DNA of 64,000 nucleotides from Microbacterium capsulatum (GTDB taxonomy: Bacteria; Actinomycetota; Actinomycetes; Actinomycetales; Microbacteriaceae), in the NCBI RefSeq assembly GCF_030865425.1, contig NZ_JAVFCB010000005.1:263850-327849 (forward strand). Reading direction: 5' to 3'. The translations under genes and the position numbers were made by a program. The first letter of the stretch is position 1; each line of letters starts with the position of its first letter. Below the pieces are notes generated by a model. The model did no database searches. It worked only from the letters and a program-made list of their open reading frames with translations, and was not told the origin of the DNA. Positions 55,248 through 63,974 of the stretch are shown here, in pieces.

Positions 55248-55841
55248 ATGAACATCGACATCATCGAACACGAGCCCCCGTACCGTGTCGGCGTGATCGT
55301 GGGCAGCCTGTCCCGCGAATCGATCAACCGCCGCCTGGCCAGCGCGCTGGTGAGACTGGCGCCGCCGGAGTTCGAGTTCTTCGACATCCCGTTCGCCGAT
55401 CTGCCGCTGTACAACCGCGACCTGGACGTCGACTATCCCCAGGTCGCACTGGATTTCAAGGCTGCCGTCGCGAGTGCCGACGCGATCCTGTTCGTCACCC
55501 CGGAGTACAACCGCTCGCTGCCCGGCGCGCTGAAGAACGCGATCGACTGGGGCAGCCGGCCGTGGGGTCAGAACGTGTGGGCGAACAAGCCGACCGGCGT
55601 GATCGGCGCCTCTGGCGGCTCGATCGGCACCGCCGTGGGCCAGCAGTCGCTGCGCGCCACCCTGAGCTTCCTGAACGTGCGCCAGATGACCGCGCCCGAG
55701 GCCTACATCCACTACACGCCGGGCCTCGTCGACGACGACGGGAACGTCACGGTCGCCTCGACCGAGGAGTTCCTGCGCGCGTACATGACCGCCTTCGCCG
55801 AGCACATCCTGCGCGTGCTCACCGTCATCCCTCGCCCCTGA
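55248..55841 (+). CDS. NADPH-dependent FMN reductase family protein
   Basis: A 197-residue flavodoxin-fold enzyme. IVGSLSRESINRRLASAL is the FMN-phosphate loop, FVTPEYNRSLPGALKNAIDWGSR is the hallmark PEYNxSxPGxLKNxIDW motif, and IGASGGSIGTAVGQQSLRATL completes the flavin site. It reduces quinones, azo dyes or chromate-like substrates with NAD(P)H. CAGAGT six bases before the ATG is a weak leaderless pattern. Confidence 0.92.
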   Translation: MNIDIIEHEPPYRVGVIVGSLSRESINRRLASALVRLAPPEFEFFDIPFADLPLYNRDLDVDYPQVALDFKAAVASADAILFVTPEYNRSLPGALKNAIDWGSRPWGQNVWANKPTGVIGASGGSIGTAVGQQSLRATLSFLNVRQMTAPEAYIHYTPGLVDDDGNVTVASTEEFLRAYMTAFAEHILRVLTVIPRP

Positions 55842-55887
55842 CGCCCCGGATCCGATCCGTTCCGCCCTCTTCCCCTCCGGCGCGCGG

Positions 55888-55901
55888 TAGCATCCCGACC
55901 A
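55888..55901 (+). promoter_or_regulatory. -10 element TAGCAT before the zinc-ribbon ORF
   Basis: TAGCAT (55888-55893) is followed by seven bases and ATG at 55901, supporting expression of this short ORF. Confidence 0.45.
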
Positions 55902-56035
55902 TGGACGACGAGGACGGCGGTGGGGACGCCGCCTGCTGGCTCTCGCGCGTGTGCCCGGAGTGCGGCGCACTGCTCGACGACCTCGCCGCCCCCTGCTGGA
56001 GGTGCGGTCTGAAGCCCGGCGACGTGCCGGCCTGA
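55901..56035 (+). CDS. 44-residue zinc-ribbon protein
   Basis: A short acidic protein with VCPECG and CWRCG pairs separated by 10 residues, a classic two-knuckle zinc ribbon. Nothing else is recognisable. It ends 33 bp before the ferredoxin-reductase-like gene and may be co-transcribed with it. Rubredoxin-type electron transfer is unlikely because the Cys spacing and length differ; a structural or nucleic-acid-binding ribbon is more likely. Confidence 0.55.
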   Translation: MDDEDGGGDAACWLSRVCPECGALLDDLAAPCWRCGLKPGDVPA

Positions 56036-56068
56036 CCTGCGCCGCGACTGCGAGGAAGGGTGTGTGCC

Positions 56069-57289
56069 ATGGACGATCCGATCGTCATCGTCGGGGGCGG
56101 GCTCGCGGGCGGGACCGCTGCGCGGACGCTCCGCACCGAGGGCTTCGAAGGGCGGATCCTGCTGTACGCCGCCGAGCAGCATCGGCCGTATCAGCGGCCG
56201 CCGCTGTCGAAGGAGTTCCTCACCGGGGCGAAGGACCTCGACGTGGCCTACCTGCAGGCGGAGGGCTGGGAGCAGGAGAACGGCGTCGAGCTGGCCGCCG
56301 GCACCGCGGTGTACGAGCTGGATCCGGACGCCCACGAGGTGGTGCTGGAGAACGGCGAGCGGATCCGCTACGGCGCACTGCTGCTGGCGACCGGCTCCCG
56401 GCCGCGGCGCCCCGCGTTCGACGGGGTGCACGCGGCCGGCGTGCACCTGCTCCGGACGATCGAGGACTCCGAGACGCTGAAGGCGGAGCTCGCGCCGGGC
56501 GGACGTCGCGTGGTGATCATCGGCTCGGGCTGGATCGGGCTCGAGGCGGCCGCTGCCGCCCGCGGCTACGGCAACGAGGTCGTGGTGCTCGGTCGTGAGG
56601 AGATCCCGCTCGCCAACGTGCTCGGCGAGCGGATCGGATCCCTCTTCGCCGACGTGCATCGCGCGCACGGCGTCGACCTGCGCGGCCCGGTCGACGTGGT
56701 CGGCCTCTCCGTCGCGAACGGGCGGGTCACCGGGGTGCAGACCGCCGACGGCACGGTCGATGCCGACGTCGTGGTGATCGGCGTCGGCGCGCTCCCGAAC
56801 ACCGCGCTCGCCGAGGATGCCGGGATCGCGGTGCAGAACGGGGTGCTCGTCGACGAGCACCTGCGCACGAGCGCCCCGGACGTGTTCGCGGCCGGCGACG
56901 TAGCGAACGCCTACCACCCGTTCGTCGACACGCGGATGCGCAACGAGCACTGGAACAACGCCCTGACCGGGGGCAAGGTCGCCGCCCTGTCGATGCTCGG
57001 CCGGGACGCCGCGCACGAGACCGTGCCCTACTTCTACACGGACCAGTTCGAGATCGGCATGGAGTACGCGGGCTACCCGCCGCTCGCGCGGGACGCCGAG
57101 GTCGTCTTCCGCGGCGACCCGGTGAGCGGCGAGTACGTCGCGTTCTGGCTGCACGAGGGCGCGGTCGTCGCCGGCATGAACGTGAACGTGTGGAAGGTGA
57201 ACGCGAAGATCAAGGCGCTCATCACGAGCCGCCGGGTCGTCGACGTCGCGCGTCTGACGGACCCGGAGATCCCGATCGACGAGGTCTGA
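56069..57289 (+). CDS. FAD-dependent ferredoxin reductase-like oxidoreductase
   Basis: A 406-residue enzyme from ATG 56069 (GAGGAAGGG nine bases upstream). The FAD motif GGGLAGGTAARTLR and the NAD(P) motif GSGWIGLEAAAAARGYG are each in Rossmann folds; ATGSRPRRP and APDVFAAGDVANAYHP follow, and a C-terminal reductase domain has EYVAFWLHEGAVVAGMNVNVW. Members pass electrons from NAD(P)H to ferredoxin or rubredoxin for oxygenases. No ferredoxin or monooxygenase gene is adjacent. Confidence 0.9.
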   Translation: MDDPIVIVGGGLAGGTAARTLRTEGFEGRILLYAAEQHRPYQRPPLSKEFLTGAKDLDVAYLQAEGWEQENGVELAAGTAVYELDPDAHEVVLENGERIRYGALLLATGSRPRRPAFDGVHAAGVHLLRTIEDSETLKAELAPGGRRVVIIGSGWIGLEAAAAARGYGNEVVVLGREEIPLANVLGERIGSLFADVHRAHGVDLRGPVDVVGLSVANGRVTGVQTADGTVDADVVVIGVGALPNTALAEDAGIAVQNGVLVDEHLRTSAPDVFAAGDVANAYHPFVDTRMRNEHWNNALTGGKVAALSMLGRDAAHETVPYFYTDQFEIGMEYAGYPPLARDAEVVFRGDPVSGEYVAFWLHEGAVVAGMNVNVWKVNAKIKALITSRRVVDVARLTDPEIPIDEV

Positions 57290-57320
57290 GCCGCGGGCGG
57301 CATCGGGCGGACGTGCCGGC

Positions 57321-58964
57321 TCAGGCCGCCTGCAGGTCGTGCGCGTCCATGATCGTGTAGCTGTAGCCCTGCTCGGCGAGGAAGCGCTGACGGTTCTGCG
57401 CGTAGTCCTGGTCGACCGTGTCGCGGGCGATGAGCGTGTAGAAGCTCGCGGTGTGCCCGGACTGCTTCGGACGCAGCAGGCGGCCGAGGCGCTGGGCCTC
57501 CTCCTGTCGCGACCCGAAGGATCCGGAGACCTGGATCGCGACGGAGGCCTCGGGCAGGTCGATCGAGAAGTTCGCGACCTTCGACACGACGAGCAGCTCG
57601 ATCTCGCCCTCGCGGAACTGCCGGTACAGCTCCTCGCGCTCGTCGACGGGCGTCGCGCCCGTGATCGACGGCGCCTGGAGCGCCTCGGACAGCTCCTCGA
57701 GCTGGTCCAGGTACTGCCCGATCACCAGGATCCGCTCGCCCGGGTGCTTCGCGATGAGCTCGCGCACGGCGGTGATCTTCGCGGGGGCCGATGCGGCGAG
57801 CCGGTAGCGCTCGTCGTCGGTCGCGGCGGCGTACTCCAGGCGGTCGCTCGGCGGCAGGTCGACGCGCACCTCGTAGCAGGCGGCGGGCGAGATGAAGCCC
57901 TGCGCCTCGATCTGCTTCCAGGGCGCGTCGAAGCGCTTCGGCCCGATCAGGCTGAACACGTCGCCCTCGCGGCCGTCCTCGCGGACCAGGGTCGCGGTGA
58001 GCCCGATCCGGCGGCGCGCCTGCAGGTCGGCGGTGAGCTTGAACACGGGGGCGGGGAGCAGGTGCACCTCGTCGTAGACGACCAGACCCCAGTCCATCTC
58101 GTCGAGCAGGCTCAGGTGCGCGTACTGGCCCTTCCGCTTCGCGGTGAGGATCTGGTAGGTCGCGATCGTGACCGGCTTGACCTCCTTCACCTGCCCGGAG
58201 TACTCGCCGATCTCCTCCGCCGTGAGGCTGGTGCGCTTGATCAGCTCGTCCCGCCACTGCCGCGCGGACACCGCGTTCGTGACCAGGATGAGCGTGGTCG
58301 TCTGGGTCGCGGCCATGGCACCGGCTCCGACGATCGTCTTGCCCGCGCCGCAGGGGAGCACCACGACGCCGGATCCGTCCTTCGCGTAGGCCTCGACCGC
58401 CTGGCGCTGGTACGGACGCATCTCCCATCCGTCCTCGGCGAGGGTGATCTCGTGCGGGGTGCCGGGGGTGTAGCCGGCGAGGTCCTCCGCGGGCCAGCCG
58501 ATCTTCAGCAGTTCCTGCTTGATCTGGCCGCGGGCCCACGCGTCCACGACGTAGGAGTCGGGGGAGGGATGCCCGATGAGCAGGGGCTGGATCCGCTTGT
58601 TCCCGGCGACCTGGGTGAGCACCGCGGGGTCGGAGGAGCGCACGATCAGGGCGCCCTCGTCGTCGCGCTCGATCACGAGCCGGCCGTACCGGTTCACGGT
58701 CTCGCGGATGTCGACGGACACCGACGGCGGCACGGGGAAGCGCGACCAGCGGTCCAGCGTCTCCAGCATGTCCTCGGCGGTGTGCCCGGCCGCGCGGGCG
58801 TTCCACAGGCCCAGCCGGGTGATCCGGTAGGTGTGGATGTGCTCGGGCGCGCGCTCCAGCTCGGCGAAGATGGCCAGCTCGTGGCGGGCGCTCTCGGCGT
58901 CGGCGTGCGCGACCTCGAGCAGCACGGTGCGGTCGCTCTGGACGATCAGCGGGCCATCAGACAT
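57321..58964 (-). CDS. XPB-family DNA repair helicase
   Basis: A 547-residue SF2 helicase. An N-terminal XPB damage-recognition-like domain (RYGRLVIERDDEGALIV) precedes motif Q/I with MRPYQRQAVEAY and PCGAGKT (Lys209), motif II YDEVHLL, RIGLTATLVREDGREGD, the RecA2 domain and motif VI RQEEAQRLGRLLRPK. Bacterial XPB unwinds DNA 3'-5' in an ATP-dependent way. It is followed on the same strand in other actinobacteria by the helicase-associated protein encoded here at 59191-60915. TAGACT lies eight bases before the ATG. Confidence 0.95.
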   Translation of the reverse strand: MSDGPLIVQSDRTVLLEVAHADAESARHELAIFAELERAPEHIHTYRITRLGLWNARAAGHTAEDMLETLDRWSRFPVPPSVSVDIRETVNRYGRLVIERDDEGALIVRSSDPAVLTQVAGNKRIQPLLIGHPSPDSYVVDAWARGQIKQELLKIGWPAEDLAGYTPGTPHEITLAEDGWEMRPYQRQAVEAYAKDGSGVVVLPCGAGKTIVGAGAMAATQTTTLILVTNAVSARQWRDELIKRTSLTAEEIGEYSGQVKEVKPVTIATYQILTAKRKGQYAHLSLLDEMDWGLVVYDEVHLLPAPVFKLTADLQARRRIGLTATLVREDGREGDVFSLIGPKRFDAPWKQIEAQGFISPAACYEVRVDLPPSDRLEYAAATDDERYRLAASAPAKITAVRELIAKHPGERILVIGQYLDQLEELSEALQAPSITGATPVDEREELYRQFREGEIELLVVSKVANFSIDLPEASVAIQVSGSFGSRQEEAQRLGRLLRPKQSGHTASFYTLIARDTVDQDYAQNRQRFLAEQGYSYTIMDAHDLQAA

Positions 58965-59008
58965 AGCGAACAAGTCTACCGGTCGCGTCGGAGTGCGGGG
59001 TTCGGGGC

Positions 59009-59072
59009 CGCGGTCCGGGGCGGGGCGCCTCGCCCGGGGACGCGGTCCGGGGTGGGGCGCCTCGACCGGGGT
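59009..59072. repeat. Two 32-bp tandem units upstream of the XPB gene
   Basis: Two 32-bp units (59009-59040 and 59041-59072) beginning CGCGGTCCGGGG differ at three positions. The array runs directly into the family B palindrome. The 58965-59190 gap between the XPB and helicase-associated genes contains only these repeats. Confidence 0.85.
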
Positions 59073-59172
59073 CGTTGAGCGAGGACGGCGGAGCCGACCG
59101 AGACGGAACGCGGTTTCCCCGGATCGGCGCGTTTCGTCTCACTCCGCCTACGGCGGTGCTCGCTCAACGACC
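59070..59172. repeat. Palindromic repeat family B, copy 2
   Basis: The ends are GGTCGTTGAGCGAG and CTCGCTCAACGACC, and the inner arms are GAGACGGAACGCG and CGCGTTTCGTCTC. The centre CGGTTTCCCCGGATCGGCG is nearly the same as in copy 1 at 36541-36633. Confidence 0.88.
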
Positions 59173-59190
59173 GTGGAGGGCGGCCGTCCG

Positions 59191-60915
59191 TCAGGATCCG
59201 GACTCCTCGATCGCCCGGGTCTTCAGGATCGAGCGGATCGGGAGGGTGCGCTCCACGTCGCCGGCCAGGTCGCGGCCGCGCAGCCGGCCGCCGCCGAAGC
59301 CGGTGACCTCGAGCACGAGCTCACGGGCGGATCCGTCGGGCATCGCGACCTCGACCGCGAGGACCGCGCGCTGCCGTGCCGCGTGCTCGAGCTCCCGCTC
59401 CAGCCAGGCGGTGTCGACGTCGACGCCGCGCGCCTCGCGGAGCCGGGCGATGAGCGGCGCATAGCGGATCTGCGGCGACTCGACCTCGACCGGCGTCACG
59501 GCCGGGGCCCGGGTGGGACGTTCGACCCGGCCGTCCGCGTCCACGAGCGCGGCCGGGTAGTGCTCGTCCGTGAGCGCCCAGAACACGGTGTCGCGGTTGA
59601 CCCGGGTGGTCAGGGCGTCGCCCTCGCGGACGAGCCCCAGCGGGCGCAGCGCCTGGTCCACGCCGATCGCCTCGAGCAGGTGCGGATCGCGGCTGCGGAT
59701 CCGGGTGCGTCCGGAGCCCGGATCCGTGCCCACGCGCACCTGGCCGTGCCGGCCGGCGCTCTGCGCGAGCAGGTACCGCAGCGGCTGCGGGACGCCGGTG
59801 AGCGAGATCCCCTCGAGGAACGCGAGCACGTCCTCCTCGGACTCCCCGGCCGAGAGGGCGCCCGCGAGAGAGTCGGCGGTGAACCGGTAGGACGAGGCCT
59901 GGCTCGCGGATTCGCGGACGGCCATGCCCCGCAGTCGCAGGTCGAGGGCCGGCAGCAGCGGCCCCGGCGCAATCGCGGTGAGGTCGTTCTGCAGGAAGAT
60001 CCGGTCGACCTCGGCGGGCACATGCGGGGTCAGCGCCGACGCATCGGGGGTCTCCCCGCGACGGGCGGCGGTGGCCCACGGCGTCTCGGCGTCCCCGTCG
60101 GCGAACAGGCCGAGCAGACCCGCCTGACGGGTCAGGGACTCCGCCCGGGCCGGCCAGGCGGCGTTCCACGGGTGCTCGCCCGGCCACAGCGCGGGTGGGA
60201 TCCAGCCGCCGGCGGCGGAGCGCAGCGCCGACGGGAGCGCGTCGCGATAGCCCGCCACGAGCCGGGCCCAGCGCTCGGGCCCGGGCAGGTGCAGCCACGC
60301 CGCCCCCGCGTCGGTCAGCTGCAGGGTGCGCCCTTCGTGCCGGAGCAGACCGGCGTCCGTGCCGAGCGCGAGCAGATCGTCCAGGAGCAGCGGATCGTCG
60401 GGCAGGCCGCGCTCCGCGAGGCGTCGCTTCTCGGACAGCCCCACGGTTCCGCCGGCGAGCAGGGCGAACGGCGTCTCCTGGGCCAGCAGGAGGGCGTCGG
60501 CGAGGGCGGCGACCGCGGTGAAGGCGCGCTCGGCGGCCCGCGCAGCGGCTGTCCCGTCCGCGGGACGCGGATCGTCACCGCCGTCGGCCTCGGGGATCTC
60601 CCGGCCGGCGACCGCCGCCGCGACCGGAGGGGTCACCTGCGATCCGGCGGAGATCAGGGCGAGGGCCTGCAGTGCTGCGGCCACCGCACCCGGATCCTCG
60701 CCCTCGGCGGCACGGACCAGCCCCGTCGCCTCCGCCCTGGTGAGGTGCGGCAGGATCCGCGCGAGAGATCCGGCGTCCAGCAGCGCCTCGGCGGCGTCGA
60801 AGAAGTCGTTCCAGGTCGCGTCCGGGCGCACTTCGCGCCGCGCGAACAGCGTTGCAAGGTCGGCGTCGGTGCGCGCCGACAGCGCCTCGGCGAGAAGGCG
60901 CGCGTGCGTGCTCAT
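59191..60915 (-). CDS. Helicase-associated protein (XPB partner)
   Basis: A 574-residue protein of the actinobacterial helicase C-terminal/XPB-Ssl2-like accessory family without helicase motifs itself. It is mostly helical in the first 350 residues (ATWNDFFDAAEALLDAGSLARIL, DRIFLQNDLTAIAPGPL). The C-terminal part has RIRSRDPHLLEAIGV and the segment ERTLPIRSILKTRAIEE. It lies next to the XPB helicase with the same orientation, suggesting a joint repair role, which is inference. The mid-region AIAPGPLLPALDLRL motif is shared by family members. Confidence 0.82.
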   Translation of the reverse strand: MSTHARLLAEALSARTDADLATLFARREVRPDATWNDFFDAAEALLDAGSLARILPHLTRAEATGLVRAAEGEDPGAVAAALQALALISAGSQVTPPVAAAVAGREIPEADGGDDPRPADGTAAARAAERAFTAVAALADALLLAQETPFALLAGGTVGLSEKRRLAERGLPDDPLLLDDLLALGTDAGLLRHEGRTLQLTDAGAAWLHLPGPERWARLVAGYRDALPSALRSAAGGWIPPALWPGEHPWNAAWPARAESLTRQAGLLGLFADGDAETPWATAARRGETPDASALTPHVPAEVDRIFLQNDLTAIAPGPLLPALDLRLRGMAVRESASQASSYRFTADSLAGALSAGESEEDVLAFLEGISLTGVPQPLRYLLAQSAGRHGQVRVGTDPGSGRTRIRSRDPHLLEAIGVDQALRPLGLVREGDALTTRVNRDTVFWALTDEHYPAALVDADGRVERPTRAPAVTPVEVESPQIRYAPLIARLREARGVDVDTAWLERELEHAARQRAVLAVEVAMPDGSARELVLEVTGFGGGRLRGRDLAGDVERTLPIRSILKTRAIEESGS

Positions 60916-60932
60916 GGTCGTAGCGCGCGGCG

Positions 60933-61208
60933 TCAGGAGCGCCGGGCCGCGCGACCTCTCCGCACGAAGCTCATGATGAGGAGCGCCACGATCATGAGGA
61001 ACGCGATCGGCAGGCCCCAGAACGGGAAGACTCCGACGATCGGCCAGGCGCCGTGCGTGAAGTCCGCCTGCTTCATGCCCACGGCGGTGCCGATGATGAT
61101 CGTGAAGAAGCAGATCACGGACAGCGCCGCGAGCCCGAGAGCGCCGAACGTGAGGAACCGGTCGATCGCGCGGATCTCGGGCTCGTCAGAGGGCGGCGGA
61201 GTGCTCAT
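60933..61208 (-). CDS. Small membrane protein, two helices
   Basis: A 91-residue protein with hydrophobic segments at about 22-45 and 60-83 and a basic C-terminus (RRGRAARR). TAGGCT lies seven bases before the ATG, so the start is probably leaderless. It is conserved in position beside the helicase-associated gene and is divergent from the cold-shock gene. The function is unknown. Confidence 0.7.
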   Translation of the reverse strand: MSTPPPSDEPEIRAIDRFLTFGALGLAALSVICFFTIIIGTAVGMKQADFTHGAWPIVGVFPFWGLPIAFLMIVALLIMSFVRRGRAARRS

Positions 61209-61215
61209 CCGTCTC

Positions 61216-61243
61216 AGCCTACCCGCTCCGCGCCGGGTAGGCT
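61216..61243. promoter_or_regulatory. Divergent -10 elements (TAGGCT on each strand)
   Basis: The minus-strand TAGGCT (61221-61216) serves the small membrane gene. The plus-strand TAGGCT (61238-61243) lies seven bases before GTG 61251 and would give the cold-shock gene a leader of about 70 nt. Confidence 0.55.
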
Positions 61244-61322
61244 GGTGGGGGTGCGGTCCTTCCGCACGCGTCCAGATCGGGTCCTCCGGGATCCGCCGTT
61301 CCACATGCAGCGAGGTTTTCCC

Positions 61323-61703
61323 ATGCCCACCGGCAAGGTCAGGTTCTACGACGACGAGAAGGGGTTCGGCTTCATCTCCACCGATGACGGCCAGGACGTC
61401 TTCCTGCACGCCACGTCCCTCCCCGCCGGAGCATCCGTGAAGGCGGGCACCCGCGTCGAGTTCGGCGTCGCCGACGGCAAGCGCGGTCTGCAGGCGCTGT
61501 CCGTGCGCGTGCTCGAGGCGCCGGTCAGCCTCGCGAAGTCCAAGCGCAAGCCGGCCGACGACATGGCCGTGATCGTCGAGGACCTCGTCAAGCTCCTCGA
61601 CGGCATCGGCGGCGACCTCCGCCGCGGCCGCTACCCCTCGTCCAGCCACGGTCGCAAGATCGCGGCGGTGCTGCGCAACGTCGCCGATGACTTCGATGCC
61701 TGA
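61323..61703 (+). CDS. Cold-shock domain protein with C-terminal extension
   Basis: A 126-residue protein, about twice the size of CspA. The first 65 residues are a cold-shock domain with the RNP1-like KGFGFIS and RNP2-like DVFLHAT motifs. The remainder (KRKPADDMAVIVEDLVKLLDG, then KIAAVLRNVADDFDA) is a helical tail typical of an actinobacterial subfamily. It binds single-stranded nucleic acid. The start MPTGKVRF has GAGG upstream; a leaderless in-frame GTG at 61251 could add 24 residues. Confidence 0.9.
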   Translation: MPTGKVRFYDDEKGFGFISTDDGQDVFLHATSLPAGASVKAGTRVEFGVADGKRGLQALSVRVLEAPVSLAKSKRKPADDMAVIVEDLVKLLDGIGGDLRRGRYPSSSHGRKIAAVLRNVADDFDA

Positions 61704-62550
61704 GCCCGGATCCGACGAGGCCGCCGTCGAGGAGATGCTGGCCGAGGAGTTCCTCGACGAGGACATGGCCGTCGAGGCTCCCGTTGTCGAGGGCGCCTCA
61801 TCCGAGGCGCCGTCCGACGAGACGCCGTCCGACGAGGTGCCCGTGGCGGACGAGACCCCTGCCGAGGCCGCCGTCGTCAGCGAGCGCCTGCTCGGCGCGC
61901 GCGACCTGGCGCTCGCCGCGCTGCACGAGATCACCCCGGCGTCGACCGTCGGGCCGCCGGCCGGGTATCTGCCCGAGTTCGATGGCGTCATCTCGCTGCG
62001 GTTCGAGAACCGTCTGGCCGGCTACCCCGGCTGGTACTGGACCGTGACCGTCGCGCAGGTCGGCGACGAGGAGCCCACCGTGCTCGAGGCCGAGCTGCTG
62101 CCCGGCGCCGGCGCCCTGCTGGCGCCCGAATGGGTGCCGTGGGCCGAGCGCCTCGCGGAGTACCGCGCGCACCAGGCCGAGCTCGCGGCCGAGGCGGAGC
62201 GCGAGTCCGGGGAAGGATCCGACGACGAGGCGGACGAGGTCTCCGTCGACGCGTTCGACGACCAGGACGAGGAGGATGTCGACTCCGAGGAAGACCTGGA
62301 CGATGACTCCGAGGACGACCTGGACGATGAGGACGAGGACGACGACATCTCCCCGCGCCTGCATGCCGGGGACCTGGATGGCGTCGACATCGACGAGCTC
62401 GACGAACCCGACTCCGACGACGAGGGCGACTCCGACGACGACGACGAGGACGACTCCGACCACGAGGACGACGATCTCGACGAGGACGAGGACGACGACC
62501 TCGGCGAGGACGACGACCTCGAGGAGGACGACGACTCCGACGAGGAGTGA
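61687..62550 (+). CDS. DUF3027 protein with very acidic C-terminal tail
   Basis: A 287-residue protein overlapping the cold-shock gene end by 17 bp. The core at about 60-170 (RDLALAALHEITPASTVGPPAGY, AGYPGWYWTVTVAQVGDE, PGAGALLAPEWVPWAERLAEY) is DUF3027, which is linked to cold-shock genes throughout actinobacteria. Both ends are acidic, and the last 110 residues are almost entirely Asp/Glu/Ser (for example DDLDDEDEDDD). The function is unknown; an RNA- or protein-binding partner role with the Csp protein is inference. Confidence 0.82.
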   Translation: MTSMPEPGSDEAAVEEMLAEEFLDEDMAVEAPVVEGASSEAPSDETPSDEVPVADETPAEAAVVSERLLGARDLALAALHEITPASTVGPPAGYLPEFDGVISLRFENRLAGYPGWYWTVTVAQVGDEEPTVLEAELLPGAGALLAPEWVPWAERLAEYRAHQAELAAEAERESGEGSDDEADEVSVDAFDDQDEEDVDSEEDLDDDSEDDLDDEDEDDDISPRLHAGDLDGVDIDELDEPDSDDEGDSDDDDEDDSDHEDDDLDEDEDDDLGEDDDLEEDDDSDEE

Positions 62551-62653
62551 TCCTCCCGCTCGCGCTGCTCTTCCCTGACGACGCGATCATTTCCTGACTG
62601 CGCACCGTTCGCGCCGTCCATTTCTGTCGGCGCGCTCGAAACCTTCGCTGTTA
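62551..62653. other. Intergenic flank of the insertion sequence
   Basis: About 100 bp lie between the DUF3027 stop and the left end of the insertion sequence. I see no gene, hairpin or promoter. A target-site duplication cannot be checked because the right flank is outside the window. Confidence 0.4.
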
Positions 62654-62657
62654 TGTC

Positions 62658-62701
62658 TCAGGACTTCGGTGACGGTTCTGTATCAGGACATCGGTGACAG
62701 T
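62658..62701. repeat. Left end: two 19-bp terminal-repeat copies
   Basis: TCAGGACTTCGGTGACGGT (62658-62676) and TCAGGACATCGGTGACAGT (62683-62701) are spaced 25 bp start to start and differ at two positions. The inner copy matches the right-end repeats exactly in inverted form. Confidence 0.9.
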
Positions 62702-62744
62702 TCTGGGGGTCTTGGTGGTGACACTTCTCGGCTCAGATTGAGCG

Positions 62745-63974
62745 GTGTCGAAGAATGAACCTGTTGATGCGCGTGTCCGTCTCGCGATCTCTCGTTGGCC
62801 TGCGGATGCTCCGCGTGGGGCGGTGACGTCGTTTTGTCGAGAGCACGAGATCTCGCGGAAGACGTTCTATGTGCTGCTCGCTCGTGCGCGGGAGAAGGGC
62901 CCGGCGGCGGTGCTGGAGCCGCAGTCTCGTCGTCCGTCCGCGTCGCCGGCGAAGATCGGCGAGGAGGTGAAGCGGAGCGCGCTGGACGTGCGGGCAGCGC
63001 TGGAGCGATCCGGGCTCGACTACGGGCCGATCAGCGTGCACGACAAGATGACATCGATGGGATTCACGACCCCGTCGATCGCCTCACTCGCACGGATCTT
63101 CCGCGAAGCGGGCGTCGCCCGGGTGGAGCCAAAGAAGAAGCCGCGGTCCGCGTTCCGACGGTTCGTGTATCCCGCTCCGAACGCGTGCTGGCAACTCGAT
63201 GCGACCGAGTACGTCCTCGCGGGCGGACGGACCTGCGTGATCTTCCAGCTCACCGATGATCATGCTCGTCTCGCGGTCGCGTCGCATGTCGCGAGGGCGG
63301 AGACGAGCAAGGGCGCGGTCACGGTGATGGAGAAGGGGATCGCCCGGCATGGGGTCCCGCAGCGGCTCCTCACGGATAACGGTGCCGCATTGAACCCGCA
63401 CCGCCGCGGCATCGTCAGTCAGCTCGTCGCCTACGTGAGCACGCTCGGCGTCGTCGCGATCACCGGGAAGCCCGGGCACCCCATGACCCAGGGCAAGAAC
63501 GAGCGATTCCACCAGACCCTGTTCCGATGGTTGGACAAGCAGCCCCTCGCCGGGACGATCGAGGAACTCCAACATCTCGTGGACCGGTTCGACGTGATCT
63601 ACAACACCGAGCGCCCGCACCAGGCGCTTCCCGGTCGGAGCACCCCGCAACAGGCCTGGGACGCGACACCGAAAGCTCCCGCGCCAGAGCCAGACCCTGA
63701 CGCTGCCACCCATCCCGGGGCGACTGGAGATGCCGTCCGGATCGTCCGCACGCACGGCGACATCAGCATCCGCGGCACCACATTCCAACTCGGGAACGAG
63801 TTCGCCGGCACTCAAGTCCACGCGATCTGGAACCCCGCCCTGATCATGATCTTCGACGAGCGCGGCACCCTCATCATCGAACACCCCTGGCCACAACCCG
63901 GCACCCGCTACGTCGGCAACGGCAGACCCCGAGGATCGGCCCCCAGAAGACGCCCACTGTCACCGATGTCCTGA
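62745..63974 (+). CDS. IS481-family DDE transposase
   Basis: A 409-residue transposase. The N-terminal HTH (FCREHEISRKTFYVLLARAREKG) is followed by an rve-type catalytic core with Asp152 in WQLDATEYVL, Asp211 in LLTDNGAALNP and Glu253 in GKNERFHQTLFRWL. NTERPHQALPGRSTPQQAWDA is the family C-terminal motif. A C-terminal beta-rich segment (DISIRGTTFQLGNEFAG) ends just inside the right repeats. It is intact and probably functional. Confidence 0.93.
   Translation: MSKNEPVDARVRLAISRWPADAPRGAVTSFCREHEISRKTFYVLLARAREKGPAAVLEPQSRRPSASPAKIGEEVKRSALDVRAALERSGLDYGPISVHDKMTSMGFTTPSIASLARIFREAGVARVEPKKKPRSAFRRFVYPAPNACWQLDATEYVLAGGRTCVIFQLTDDHARLAVASHVARAETSKGAVTVMEKGIARHGVPQRLLTDNGAALNPHRRGIVSQLVAYVSTLGVVAITGKPGHPMTQGKNERFHQTLFRWLDKQPLAGTIEELQHLVDRFDVIYNTERPHQALPGRSTPQQAWDATPKAPAPEPDPDAATHPGATGDAVRIVRTHGDISIRGTTFQLGNEFAGTQVHAIWNPALIMIFDERGTLIIEHPWPQPGTRYVGNGRPRGSAPRRRPLSPMS

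Noticed and set aside
58831..61440. Open frame of about 870 codons opposite the helicase-associated gene
   Set aside because: Antisense GC artefact; the helicase-associated protein on the other strand has family features.
62022..62621. Ser-rich (SSSSS) open frame on the minus strand near 62.3 kb
   Set aside because: It is the reverse complement of the GAC/GAG codons of the acidic DUF3027 tail.
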